64,000 bases of DNA from Marthasterias glacialis (Eukaryota; Echinodermata; Asteroidea; Forcipulatida; Asteriidae), in assembly GCA_911728455.2 (NCBI GenBank), contig OU452239.1, forward strand, positions 4,438,384 through 4,502,383, read 5' to 3'. The stretch's first letter is position 1, and every line of letters starts with the position of its first letter. Shown one piece after another: positions 11,864 through 48,179 of the stretch. The translations under genes were made by a program, and so were the position numbers. The notes under the pieces were generated by a model. That model was given only the letters and a program-made list of their open reading frames with translations. It was not told where the DNA came from and made no database searches.

Positions 11864-12046
11864 ATGGTCTTAAATTTGTATCAATTTTGCTTTCACTTGT
11901 TTGAGTTTGGCTTGAAATTCTTGACACTGATATGTGTAAATTTGATCAATTTGTCAGTAATACATGCAGTTATAAATACTGATGGAAATAACTGGAATCT
12001 GAACAATCAATTAATCTCATTTGTGTTTTATTGTTAAAAGTGTTAC

Positions 12047-12052
12047 AATAAA
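12047..12052 (+). promoter_or_regulatory. Candidate poly(A) signal of TMEM218
   Basis: This is the first canonical AATAAA downstream of the TMEM218 stop; none is visible between 10217 and this point. If used, the mRNA carries a 3' UTR of about 1.85 kb that includes the whole minisatellite. Confidence 0.45.
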
Positions 12053-13763
12053 CTGCCGTGAACCAATCCTACACACTATTATTCATGTATGTACACAGTT
12101 GTCATTATTGTCCTCCCCACAAAACATGTCAGAGGTACAAGTAATAAACGATGACACTTGTGCTACCCACAAGATGATGAGAAGTGGGACCATTGTTGAA
12201 ACTCAAAATGCATACTAAGCAATTCCCCAACATTCTGTGAACGATGCTGCTTGAATGAATCCAAATATTGTTCATGCTTATAACTAAATGATAATTAAAC
12301 TAAACACATGTACATTTACAATATAAACTTTAAAACACTCTATAACATTTAAATATATATATATATTTATCTTCCAGTATGCGCTAATCCTCCAATCAGA
12401 TTGTTAGGACAGGAGTGTGATAATAAACCATATCAAACTCACAGTTTTATGTTGCATTCTGCGTATTGTGAGTGTCATGCTTCACACTCCGTATAGCAAC
12501 AGAGAAAAATAACGTTCTAAACTTTGCGCATTGTCTGTTTTGATGAGGCAGTATGAAGTTGGCTGGAAGATAAATTCATTATCACACATGCGCTCATGGA
12601 ATACCGAAAAAATAAAGCGTGTCTGCAGGCCAAGCAGGATATGGGATGCAGAAGATCTATATTTTTCTGTATACCTCACCCTGTGTGTAACTAATAGTGT
12701 ATATGACCAATTCAGAGGAAAACATACAGCCAGCTGAAACTAGTCCACTAATCAAATCTATCCTAACATCTGTTACAGTAAAGTCTCTCCCCCCAGTCAT
12801 ACTACATACATGAAATGGACTGTCTACACTCATAATGTACAAAATTTATAGCATATCAGCAAACAAACCATGGAATAAACATTATGTTAAATCAAGGTGT
12901 GGTGTGATGACATCATGAATAATTGATTCATTAATAACTGAATACAATAATTCATTAGCATATTAAATTACTTCTTCAAAGGACCTTAATCACGCTACAC
13001 TACAGAATAAGAAACAATGTTGAATACTGGTAGTCAATCCAGAATATTGTCTGCTAAGCACAGTTCGTGTGTGTGTCATAGGAGAATGAACAAAACATAT
13101 ACAAGTTTATTAAAGTCTTATGCTTGGCCAATTGTCATTGTATGCTGTTTTTTGCCTTTTTTTCTTAATTCAAGATCTAGAGGAAGATGATAGTCCCTCT
13201 TATTGTTGCTTGTTAACATTGTGATTCTAACATTACCACTCTGTCCTGAATACCTTAGTAAGTTTTGGTGACTTTGCATCAATTGAGTAATCTTGATGTA
13301 TGCGTGACAAAGGTCTCATTCTCAAACACTAAGAGTTATTTAAAATCTACAACTAATTTCTGGCAAAAAACTATATGTACATGTATATACAACAGGATCA
13401 TAGTCCCTAAAGCCTTCTATACAGTGCAATGTACACATATGTTATTTACATCTTAATCAAGCAAAGACTCCACAGCATTTTATCATTAAAAAATCCATCA
13501 GAATATACTCAGTTGCACAGTATAGTAGATTCTAAACAGTTGTAAAAACAATTAACAGTGTGACATTTCTTTTTGTAATTGTAAGAAACAAGAGGCAATA
13601 AGAATCCTAGTGTAAGTTATTACATTAAGTAATTACATTTCTCACAATAAAGACCTATGCCCAAGAACATGTCACATGCAAGTCTTTCATTCTAATGAAA
13701 ACAACTTTTAATGATTTTTTTGGGTGGGGGGGGGGGGTTGCAATGGATTTCAACAAAAACACA
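12053..13763. other. Convergent intergenic region, no gene seen
   Basis: It lies between the tails of TMEM218 (+) and CFAP91 (-). Contents are AT-rich sequence with an (AT)n run at about 12352-12367 and a G run at 13724-13737. Small ORFs at 12482-12842 and 13265-13456 show no recognisable family. Confidence 0.45.
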
Positions 13764-13769
13764 TTTATT
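13764..13769 (-). promoter_or_regulatory. Candidate poly(A) signal of CFAP91
   Basis: TTTATT on the plus strand reads AATAAA on the minus strand, about 520 bases past the CFAP91 stop codon. It is the nearest exact hexamer I noticed downstream. Weaker variants closer to the stop are possible. Confidence 0.4.
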
Positions 13770-14286
13770 GACATTTTAATGAAATTAATGTCAAACAAAA
13801 TGCAAAAAAAACATGCACTTATTTAAAACACCTCTATCATACAAACAAAAAAGATGGACAAGGGTACCTTGTGCAAAGTCAAATCAAAGATATAAAAAAA
13901 AATACCCATACACTCAAATTTGATGAATTGATCTTGTTCTTTACCTTGTACGAAGCAAGGTGCTAATTTGATGAGCTCATTTATAATATGCATTCATCTT
14001 AAAAGCATTCCCTGTCCTAATTCAAGAAATTAAAAAACAAACACTTGTGAGAATTCCAAATCTAAGGAAGTTTACCGCCACAGCATGCCTTGGGTTTTCA
14101 ATATAAACAATGCTCTATGTTTGATTGGAATGTTTCCATTACACTGACTAACAAAGCATTGTTATAACAATTCCTGAGAGATGGTTACGTGAGAATGCAC
14201 CCAACTAAATTTGCTCAATTGTGAATGACCTAGCTTTAATAACCCAGTAGGTTTAGTCAATTAGTTGGGCAAGCAAGCTTAGATTG

Positions 14287-39103
<24,817 letters not shown>

Positions 39104-40720
39104 TTTGATCAAATACGAACTTCCTAACCTATTTTGGTACAAAATGAATAATTATTTTGCAGCATAAGTTCCCATCTGGTGACATCCCATTTCACAAATT
39201 TCAGTCAAATAGTCGAGTCCCACTCTATCTCATTAATTCGCTGTGCAGATTTCTTCGTCTTGATCGCTTTTTACATGTCGTTGTAACGGGGATGTATACA
39301 CACACACACATTACAATACATTTCTTTACTAACACACACGTCTGGCCCGATCTGTAGTCATGACGACACAGGCTCGTACGTCAAATCGAACATTAAATTA
39401 TCATAGCAAACAGTTCAACGATTTAATTCAAAATTCTTTTTAAATTGTCATAAATGAAAGGAATAATTTACCAAAGTAATCAAATTAAAACTGGTAATAA
39501 TCTAATTATAGTAAAATAGAAAATATTTGACCTTAGACCCTCCTCAGCTCAAGTTAGAAGTTGTTCGTTGGTGTGGAGGCTCGGGAGGTTTGACTTTGAT
39601 TTTTTTTTCTGCAGTCCAAATTTGCCACTGTCGGAATGATTTTTAATGGGGACGTTTTTATTTTTGTTAGTTTTTAATCGATTCCAGAAAGGGAATCCTT
39701 AAGAAAAAAAATCGAGGATGGCAATTCTGGACTGCATGGGGAAACAAATACCGCAACGGCTACATCCCCCCCCCCCCCCTGCCCACCACCACGAACTAGA
39801 GCCATTGAAAAACACACTGACAGCCGTTGATTCACACGACGTACACGCACATTCCGTGTTTACATTGTGTGTGACGTGTGTGTTAAGCGCATTTTAGGGA
39901 TTTTCCCAATCCCGCATGTTGCGCACGATCTTGCACAATTTGCTTGATTGAGCTGATTGATGCTCAAGATAACGATTTGCCGTAAAAGCACAGCGCCGGT
40001 GCATTCATTCATACACGGAGGAGGAATTAGAATGTGGTTCTTATAAGTTCTTCGTCACAAAATTGGCTTCGCATTTGCTTTTGCGTGGAACTGTCTTTAA
40101 TTCGTTTTGTTTTTGAGTTGCTGAAATGATTAAATTAAACTCTTCATAGCCAGATAACACTGAGAGATAGAGTAATAACACATAAGAAATTGATTATAAT
40201 GAGCTTAGACAGTATTACTAAGTATACTGAGCATAGAGCTCATTCACTCAGTTTGCTCTATTTTAATCAAGTTTAAAAAAAACTTGTTTGTGAGCGTCAT
40301 TTTTCGCGGGGCGGGAAACAATCGAGAATTGAGCGCGCAATCTGAGAATGCCGAAAGCGAGGCTTAAAATAAATGCCTTAAAATGAGCAGCGCAATCTTC
40401 AAATTGTGCACATTCTTTTGACATGAGTGAAGCACGTAACACATTATTAAAATACTATTGTATGACACATTTAACAAAAGCAAAAAAAAGGTCACTCAAA
40501 ACTGAGACAACCACAACATTGTGTCAGAAAGGAGTACAACTGTAGTGCAACTTCTATTTATTACACTATACAGGCGGACCTCCCAAGTAAACTAAGGGAA
40601 AGCCAAACCATAGAGCAAGGACCAATTCATTAAAGGTAAGAACAACTTTTGTTAACCGTTTTTCTAGACACACTGTCCACTACTGAGACTGAGAACTGGG
40701 TCGGGCGCTGGTACTCCTAG
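39104..40720. other. CFAP91 upstream region; no gene seen
   Basis: It contains (CA)n at about 39297-39310 and a C run at 39766-39779. I see no coding exon. The CFAP91 transcription start should lie in its left part. I found no convincing RFX X-box near it. Confidence 0.4.
40300..40319. promoter_or_regulatory. E2F-like site pair
   Basis: The sequence TTTTTCGCGGGGCGGGAAAC combines TTTCGCG and GGCGGGAAA, both close to the E2F consensus. Another GAGCGCGC lies 12 bases on. It could belong to a promoter between CFAP91 and the CARD gene. This rests on motif alone. Confidence 0.3.
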
Positions 40721-40796
40721 TCCTAGAACTATGAGGTTCGTTCCGCTATCGTCTCCACGTGGAGACGATAGCGGAACGAACCTCATAGTTCTAGGA
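40721..40796. repeat. 76-bp perfect palindrome
   Basis: The two 38-bp halves are exact inverse complements about the centre CCAC|GTGG (40758/40759) with no spacer. It is flanked on both sides by the direct repeat GGCGCTGGT (40704-40712 and 40801-40809). It could extrude as a cruciform or be a recombination or assembly product. Confidence 0.95.
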
Positions 40797-40825
40797 GTAG
40801 GGCGCTGGTGTAACGTTAGTCTGGT

Positions 40826-40857
40826 CATGGAGGTAGAAATAGAATTCTACCTCCATG
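40826..40857. repeat. Inverted repeat, 13-bp arms
   Basis: CATGGAGGTAGAA and TTCTACCTCCATG are separated by 6 bases. It is the second of three hairpins in 235 bp. Confidence 0.9.
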
Positions 40858-40930
40858 GTCTAGAGTGCAGTGGTGGTAAGTAAAGTAGTCCAAGTTGTTA
40901 CTGGACCACATCACCCTGACATTGTCTTTT

Positions 40931-40953
40931 TCTGGCGTAGGGACTACGCCAGA
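40931..40953. repeat. Inverted repeat, 10-bp arms
   Basis: TCTGGCGTAG and CTACGCCAGA are separated by 3 bases. It is the third hairpin of the cluster. Confidence 0.9.
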
Positions 40954-41014
40954 TCATGTCCAATAAATATAGGTGGTGTTTGAAGCCTTGCATAACCATC
41001 AAAAATAAGAACAC

Positions 41015-41179
41015 TTAAAGATGCCCACTCGTCAGCGCACGACAAACAAATTTCTGCCACGAAAGATCACTTTTGACCTGTGCACGCATTGTACGTAAAC
41101 TACATGTAGGTGCAGGTACATGATCGTTTTGTGCCACAGAAATAGTCGTCGGGTAATGGTGACGAGCGGGTGTCTTTAA
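41015..41179. mobile_element. 165-bp MITE flanked by TTAA
   Basis: The left end TTAAAGATGCCCACTCGTCA and the right end, inverted, TTAAAGACACCCGCTCGTCA match. It is compact and non-coding. The ORF at 41015-41257 (-) runs through it and is not a gene. Confidence 0.85.
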
Positions 41180-41904
41180 CTCCATTTTATTTGAAAAGTC
41201 AAGATTGCGACGAACGGGAGATGGGCCTACAAGAAGAATAGCTTTAAAATGTGACAAGCTGTTCCGTAAACAATGCCAAAATCACTGCCCATTCCTAGCA
41301 CTGCACCCACATTTTGCAGCGGACACTATTTGGCATGACACCGGCATGAAAGGAGATTTTTTCCGATGGAGGATTCTGTCCATCCATACGGCGAATTGTG
41401 TAAAAGTTCCTTTTGATAGCCCCCTCTTTTGAATAATCTCCTCCAGCTCATGTTAACTTACCGTACGGTGGACACAAAAAGCGGAGGACAGATTACCTTA
41501 TGACACTGGCAAATCCATTGCCCTGGTAGCGTGTTGATCCCTTGCTCATAATAGCCTTTCTCCAAGGCCTTCGTTGCTCATACAGCCATGTAGCAGCGAA
41601 GCGACTGGATGCGAAGACCAAGTCAGCGTGCATGAGTCGAGTATCGAAGCCACGAGGCCCTTCAAACTTGACTTTTGCGTTTTATTGTTGATTTATTCGT
41701 AAGGTTTAAACATTTTTTCTGTATATTAATAAAAACTGTCTTAAAAAGTTGTCAGTAATAATTAGTATGACCGCTATTTATGGGGCCTTTGTGTTCATTG
41801 AAAATTAACTTTAGAATAGGATCAGTTATTAATTAGTTTCATTGAAAACATTATCAAACTCCAATGAGAAATTGAACATTCATTGTAATATTATTAATTT
41901 ACAG

Positions 41905-42523
41905 GGAAGTGTATAATCTAATCCAACTTACTGCTGATTGATGTTTCTAAAGCCTGGGAAGTGTCATTGAGATGGAGGTACGCACAAGAGAGAAGTTATG
42001 TTACCATTATGATGAGATCGTTAAGGAGCTTAATACAGACCATGTTCTCCTCTGCTTGAGTGGATCTGTGCTCAATGAATATGAGTGTAACAAGATATCA
42101 TCATCTGGAACCCAACAAGCCAAAGCCAAACGACTGCTAGATATCCTGTGTACAAAAGATGCTTTGGCATATCATCACTTCCGTTATGCACTGAAAGAAC
42201 GCTATCCTCATTTGGTCAGAAAGTTGGATGAAGAATGCATTATACCACAGCAGAATACCAGGGAGAATAAAGCCACTCAAATCACATTCAAACGCCGAGA
42301 CTCACTCATCCTAAATCTGAAAACTGAAGGCATCGTAGAATTGTTGGAACATGGTGGCATTCTTACAAAGGATGATTGCAACAGGGTGAAAGCAGGAATG
42401 ACAAAGGAAGACAAAGCTAGAGTATTAGTTAACCTTATTCCAGAGCGTGGGCCAGCAGCTTATAGACAGTTCAAACTGGCAGTTAGAGCACAGCAGCCCA
42501 AACTGGCTGAATTACTGGAATGA
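41905..42523 (+). other. Exon carrying the CARD-CARD coding sequence
   Basis: A good acceptor (ATTAATTTACAG, ending 41904) precedes a short leader to the ATG at 41972. At least one untranslated 5' exon is therefore expected upstream, perhaps near 40300-41000. A candidate AATAAA is at 43382-43387. Confidence 0.5.
41972..42523 (+). CDS. Tandem CARD-domain protein
   Basis: Uninterrupted ORF of 183 residues; an in-frame TAA at 41948-41950 fixes the first ATG. Residues about 4-86 and 106-183 each look like a death-fold CARD: the second has IVELLEHGGILTKDDCNRVK, KEDKARVLVNLIPERGPAAY and a closing helix QFKLAVRAQQPKLAELL; the first has KAKRLLDILCTKDALAYHHF. A polar linker (residues 87-105) joins them. 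There is no kinase, caspase, NACHT or helicase part and no membrane segment. From family knowledge, CARDs pair homotypically in apoptosis and in RIG-I/NOD-type immune signalling, so a cytoplasmic adaptor or decoy is likely (inference). All coding sequence is in one exon. It is divergent from CFAP91. Confidence 0.87.
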   Translation: MEVRTREKLCYHYDEIVKELNTDHVLLCLSGSVLNEYECNKISSSGTQQAKAKRLLDILCTKDALAYHHFRYALKERYPHLVRKLDEECIIPQQNTRENKATQITFKRRDSLILNLKTEGIVELLEHGGILTKDDCNRVKAGMTKEDKARVLVNLIPERGPAAYRQFKLAVRAQQPKLAELLE

Positions 42524-43415
42524 TTTTAGCTATTAATAATACACAAATTTGTTCTGAAAATGAAAACAATAATCGTGATTATGATAACTGAAGGTTTTTG
42601 AGCTTAGAACAAGTCATTTTGGGGGCTCTGGTTCAGTTTATCCCTGTTAGGCTAGTGCGCAGATTCGCCCGTTTTTCACCCTTTTATAATAATAATTAAT
42701 CTAGATTGTGTCCAGGCCCTAAAATGAAGGCATGAGGGTTGAAACCACATGCTACATGTAAATCATTTATAAAATTATGGTATAGGTAATCTCAAATGTT
42801 ATATTTTATGAGCACAAGTCTGTTTTAATTGGTACTTTTATTGAACTTCAGGCCTGATACGCAACGGAGGCAATGCAGGCAATTGCCATACAGATGCCCT
42901 TTATCAAGAAGAAAATGTCTTGACTCCCTTGCCCTTTAAAGAATGAAGCAATCGGGCCTGGAACTTGGCTCAAGTCAGTGTTCCTTACTATTCAATTTGA
43001 GTCATGCCTACTGTGAAAAACAATTGGCTAAATCTCCATCACTGCTTGAGACACAGATTTAGTTTCAAGGAGAGCAAACATTTTAAACTTCAAAGTTATA
43101 AGAAATAATACGTGTAATTGGAGGTATTCTGAAATATCCAGATGTAAGATACTTTCAATAGTTATACACATGTATGTAGGTCTACATGTGTACCAGGTAC
43201 ATATTTGGCAAAAACAATTTTTGTTGTGATTTCCCTTCACAAATGATCCGAAGTTCTGAAATCTTGGGTTGGTTTTTTATTTATTTATTTTTTCTTCACT
43301 CAGTTGTATTGCAAATTACACAAATTTGCTGTATTGGGCATACATGTATGTACACGCTGAAATACAGTTTAATGTGTCATAAATAAATGGATGTAGGCCT
43401 AATGGTCCAAAAACA
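42524..43415. other. Likely 3' UTR of the CARD gene and flank
   Basis: No ORF of interest. The first exact AATAAA I noticed is at 43382-43387, which would give a 3' UTR of about 0.87 kb. Confidence 0.35.
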
Positions 43416-43690
43416 TAAATTTAAAGCTTTTGGCCAACATTGGTAATTATCAAAGACCAGTATCCACACTGTGTGTGACCCAACATACAAATGAAATATT
43501 AAAAAACCTGTGAAAGTTTGAGCTCATTCAGTCACTGGAGTGGCAAGAAAACATTGAAAAACCCATAATACATACTTGTATGTTTCCCTGTTTTCAAACA
43601 ACTAATTGTTTTACTTATTTCTCAAAAATTATAGTGTTTCAAGCAATATGGACTGCTCACTGGCAATCAGTTTAGGAACTACAGGGTCAT
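43416..43690. repeat. Diverged MITE-like repeat
   Basis: 'ttggtaattatcaaagaccagt' followed by 'aaaacctgtgaaagtttgagctcattc' and 'ctcactggcaatc' has the order of a short TTAA element I associate with echinoderm genomes. That identification is from memory and unverified. Confidence 0.35.
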
Positions 43691-44990
43691 TAGACGGTGC
43701 AAGTCTCATAAGAAAGTGCACAATTTGATTAATATCCTTTGGTAAAGCAATATACCTTAAGCACATGATGGCGTTTGAGTAGGCGCCCTCGGCTAGAGGT
43801 CAAAAGACAGAAAGAAGATCGCTCATTGATTCATCATCATTTTACCTCTAAGATGGCGACGTTATGACATCAATGCATAAGGTCCATATGAGTGTCAACT
43901 CATCTAAAAATGTTTACAGATGCCTGAGACTAGCACAGTCCTTTCATTCTAAATCATCCTAGAGCCTTTCATGTACATTTATCTTGATAGATCAATTTGA
44001 AACAAATATATTTTTGTACTATTAACATTTGGCTCATCAAGTTTTTTATAATCTTGTCATATATTATTAGCATCACAAGACTATACTTACATTTAGAGTA
44101 TGTTCTGTAGACAGTGCGCCAAAAGACATGTGACACAAATGTTGTCTCTAAAACAAGATTGATTTTGTTTTAAATATGGCACATTAGGGAATTGAAGTGG
44201 TAATTTGTTTTTAAATATATGTGTTTTATTTTTACTGTTCTTTTTACTGTATTGTTCAATTTGTATTATCTGTTAGTATTGATCGTTACAATGTTTCTAC
44301 ACATCTAGAGATTTGTCAACTTTAATTTGTTTTACTTAAGAAGTGGGTATCAGGACTGTGTAAACTTGTAAAACCATCAAGGAGTTCATCTCAGTGATGT
44401 TCACAGTGACAACATTACAGCTTCTTTCTTACAAGTAATTACTGCCCTGGCCACAACCTTCTTTGAACACCCAGGTCAACAACTCAATGACATTCAATTT
44501 GACATTTAATCATGTCCACACACAAGCTAAGAACGATTTAGTCAAAACCAAACACATTGCTTAGCATTGCTGTTAAAAATTGTGAGTTATTCAGCTAAGC
44601 ACTATTACTCCATGCTCCATGGTTTGTTCAATACCGCATTCACAGGTGACATCTTGGCTGTCCGGTTATCCTCACTTGTGATGGGTCACTTTAAAATGTC
44701 ATGTATCAGTCCTCAATCTGTTCATACATTACCATTCAGTCCAGCTTGAGTCAGCTCCATGTGGGAAAGGGAAATCCTCCATTGTGGTTGGTGGGAGATT
44801 GAAAAGCTTTTCTTCCCACAAAGTGACTCAAACTTGCTTCCTCAGGAGGTGCTACAATCTGAACAAAGCTGGCTCTGGATTTAAGTTGACTCACTTTAGG
44901 CACATGACTGAATAGAGGATGCCATTCATCTGTAGTTTGGCACTGGCATTCATTGTTTTGCTGTGTCTTGTATCTGGTGGAGCTATGCCC
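43691..44990. other. No gene seen
   Basis: Only short ORFs without family signal (for example 44567-44749). No RNA gene or tandem repeat stands out. Confidence 0.4.
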
Positions 44991-44994
44991 GCCA

Positions 44995-45640
44995 ATATGT
45001 TATCTGTAACATAATAATTACAATAACAATTTATATGGCACTATTCCATCAAGATCATAGCACACAAGATATAAATTAACATGGAAACAAGCGAGTCTTA
45101 AGAGCTTTACGAAATAGAGATTCCCTAATGACAGGAAGAAGATTGTTCCAAATCATTGGTCCAGGTGAAAGATTTTTGACTCAGAACTTTGTTTGCACTG
45201 GGAACATTCAAGTGAGTGATGTCAAGTGTGGACAGAAGAAAACATGGAGGATTTTAATTTGTCAGTAAAGTGGAAAAGAGTAGGTTTGTTCAAGCATTTG
45301 TATACAAAAAGAGCAAGTTTAAAATGAATCTATTCTTTAATCGGTAGCCAATGAAGTTCCCTGAGTGATGGGGTAATATGTTCTCTCAAGGGTGTGGAAC
45401 ATACCAAACGAGCTGCACTATTTTGTAATTATTGAGCTCTGTCCAATTCGTTTGATGCAGTTTCTCCATGGCAACTTGCCAAGCACCAGGTATTCTGGGG
45501 TCAAAGGTACAATACAGCTGTGTACCGTCAGTGTAAGTATCACGTATGATATTGCAAAGTGGGAAGGTGTAAATTCCAAACATCAATGGACCTAAAACGG
45601 ACCCTTGCTGTAGTCCGTACTCCAAATCAACTGGATCAGA
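44995..45640 (-). mobile_element. LINE (CR1/L2-like) 3' end, inactive
   Basis: On the minus strand 45626-45500 encodes the reverse-transcriptase block GLQQGSVLGPLMFGIYT and then YTDGTQLY, where the catalytic YADD box has become YTDG. After a deletion, 45430-45040 encodes the C-terminal pattern EHITPSLRELHWLPIKE and FKLALFVYKCLN with stop codons. The 3' end reads into a repetitive AATAATTACAATAAC tail, typical of CR1/L2-type LINEs. The 5' part (endonuclease and most of the RT) is missing. Confidence 0.85.
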
Positions 45641-46344
45641 GTGTTGTATGGAAACCCGACTTTGTCTATATCAAAGAGATATGACTTGCTTGAACCAAGA
45701 AAGTAGTATCTGAAACGCCCAAATCATATCTCATTCTATCAAGTAATGAGGTTTCCATACATAAAATAAAGATATCAACGTTAAACTCTTTTAAACTTAT
45801 CAGATTGATCAAAGGAGATTGATGGAACTAAAAACATATGTACGATATTCTAAATTAGGCCTGAAAAGGGTACAAGAGATGGTTCGCAGTGTATAATGCT
45901 AATTTTTACAAAAGCGAAAATTATGCCAAACCAACTTGACCTTTTTAATCGTATGCTGAATAAAGTTGAGGCTATATAAAAATACAAGGGTCATTTTTTA
46001 CAGCAACCCTCTCCATGATATTATTACTGAAAAAATAATTGAAAATGCCAGTTTGTTTTCTTCTTCAAGGTCTCAGTAAGAACGCTACACTTGGTACAAT
46101 ATTGAAATACAATCTCTGGGTGCAGGACCAAGATAACATGGTTCAAGTCCTCCTCGGCAAAAAATGCCGTTTCCGGCTACCACTTTATCTCCCTTAGTTT
46201 ACGTCAAATTATATCCTTACCTGTCCAGAAAGGTTGACAGAATATATACAGAGAGGAACAGTGCCTTTGAATTATTACAAAGTGTCGAAATCGTGAAAAA
46301 TAAGCCATTTTCACGTCTACGTTGGGCTGGACAACGCTACTTGC

Positions 46345-46560
46345 TAAACGCCATTTTAGTTCCTTTGGGCAGGAATGCGCGAAAGTTCCGGCCGCGGGTT
46401 GTAATGTCCGCTTATGATGTTTGCTTTTTAAAGGTCAATAATAAAAGAGGAATATTGAAAAAGGAGAAATAAAGTCCAACATCCAGTAAAATTCTCCAAA
46501 ATCCCTTAGAAAGTGGCAGTCGGATATGGAAACTTTTCCAAAACGAAATTCCGTTCATGA
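46345..46560 (+). repeat. Dispersed repeat shared with 37900-38095
   Basis: See the inverted copy at 37900-38095. The 102-residue ORF starting at 46164 runs through this repeat. Confidence 0.6.
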
Positions 46561-46631
46561 AAGTTTACGTATCGTCTGATGATCACCCCCTTAAAAACAA
46601 ACTACACAGGGTAGGAACTATAAGATATTAT

Positions 46632-46928
46632 AACACACCTCTCCCTGGTTCTTTATCCTGATTGGCTGAAACACGGTCACGTGGGGTGAACTAATATAGC
46701 CTATTGCATGAAATCTGCACCACCGTGAACTTGACGCGCGTCAACGCACCGCACGCGCTTCATTTGGGGGAAATAGTTTGCAAAGCGGGAAATAGTTTCA
46801 AAAACCCAAAAACTATTGACTGGTAAAGAGCGCCCTCAAAAGGACGACGGCGTCTGTGGATCGAGAAGAATCTCCGGCCAAAACCGCGATTTACTCTTCT
46901 AACCGACATTTTTGACTGAGGTGTGTTA
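46632..46928. repeat. Short element with ATAACACACCTC ends
   Basis: TTATAACACACCTC near 46632-46645 faces GAGGTGTGTTATAA near 46918-46931. Inside are 'ttctttatcctgattggctg' and 'acggtcacgtgg'. It abuts the foldback at 46934. Confidence 0.5.
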
Positions 46929-46933
46929 TAAAA

Positions 46934-47120
46934 CACATATGGACTGGCATTATTCGGGAAATCGTGCACGTCTATGCAACCCTCGGGCCTGTGAGTGACC
47001 AGGAGAGGGTCCTATTTCCCTCGGCCTTCGGCCTCGGGAAATAGGACCCTCTCCTGGTCACGCACAGGCCCTCGGGTTGCATAGACGTGCACTATTTCCC
47101 TCATTGCCAGTCCATATGTG
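46934..47120. repeat. 187-bp near-perfect foldback
   Basis: Arms of about 90 bp run from CACATATGGACTGGCATTAT to the centre CGGCC-TTC-GGCC and back to CCAGTCCATATGTG with few mismatches (for example GTGAGTGACC against GGTCACGCAC). No ORF. It could form a long hairpin if transcribed. Confidence 0.9.
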
Positions 47121-47810
47121 TACACTGGTAAGTGATTTGGATCTAGTGTAAGTGCAGTGATAAAAAAAAAACCAGATCAGGTAAGAAGACAAAGACTATG
47201 TTGTAAAGGTATAAGTTACGTCAAACACACAATGAGTGCAGAAAATAGCACTTGTAAGAAAATCCAACTTCGGAACATCCATGGTTACAGTGCGTCTTGT
47301 GTTTCGACACCAACTATATACCATGGAGGAATGCTATAACTGCGCAACACTTCACGTTTGCTGTATAATGGAACCTTTATATTTGAATAAAATTTATTTC
47401 ACATTATTTTTAAAATACTATTAGAAATAAGTAAAATCTTATGAAAATAGTTTGCATTCACACCAAACCTCGTTTGTTTGCGTTGCGTTCAGAAAAGTGT
47501 GACGACCCGTGGCGTTTTGTATTTTAAACACCTAGAAAAAAAACGCGGGCGATGACGCATGCCGCACAACGTGTCCCATATCCATTCAGTATTAATGTAG
47601 ATAGACTACGCTTTAAAATATAGTATGTAATTTATGAAACGTGTTGGTATGCAAACTAAATAATGAACGGAGCCCTTATCAAACAGGGTCCTTCGATGCA
47701 AGTTTCTGACAACGAAATCACTTCAGTTTATTTCTTTCGTCGATAAAAGACAGAAACTGGAAAAGTACAACACGTGATCATGCCTACTTTATGTTTGTAC
47801 AATACAATAG

Positions 47811-48169
47811 TTAAAGGGACATCGCAAATATATATTGGCGTCAATATTGGCGTCAATATTCACGATTTGTACCTCAAGTCGCAAATATTGACGCCAATAT
47901 TTACGACTTTGATCCAGGTGCAGCGACTATACTCAGAGCACCTCGCATTAACAATCGGAGAGCAGAGTACCTATAGGTGCCAGACTGTGAGAGTGACGCC
48001 CCAAGTTGCTGTGAAGAAAATTCACGCCTGGGTGGTTTTGCGACTTGGGGCACAGTTGTGACTATTGGCGTCAATATTGGCGTAAATATTTGCGACTTTG
48101 GGTACAAGTCGTGAATATTGGCGTCAATTTTGGCGTCAATATTTGCGTCAATTTGCGATGTCCCTTTAA
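47811..48169. mobile_element. 359-bp MITE flanked by TTAA with nested sub-repeats
   Basis: Left TTAAAGGGACATCGCAAATA and right, inverted, TTAAAGGGACATCGCAAATT. Inside, each arm repeats CAATATTGGCGT and TCGCAAATATTGACGCC in both orientations around a unique centre of about 130 bp. A related diverged copy is at 3719-3975. Confidence 0.88.
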
Positions 48170-48179
48170 AGCAACCATA

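Noticed and set aside
39104-39500. An RFX X-box for CFAP91
   Set aside because: I searched for GTNRCC-N(0-3)-RGYAAC-like sequence and found only weak partial matches.
41015-41257. 80-residue minus-strand ORF upstream of the CARD gene
   Set aside because: It spans a complete TTAA-flanked MITE (41015-41179).
46164-46472. 102-residue plus-strand ORF with an acceptable start context
   Set aside because: Its second half lies in a dispersed repeat (46345-46560, inverted copy at 37900-38095) and the protein shows no family features.
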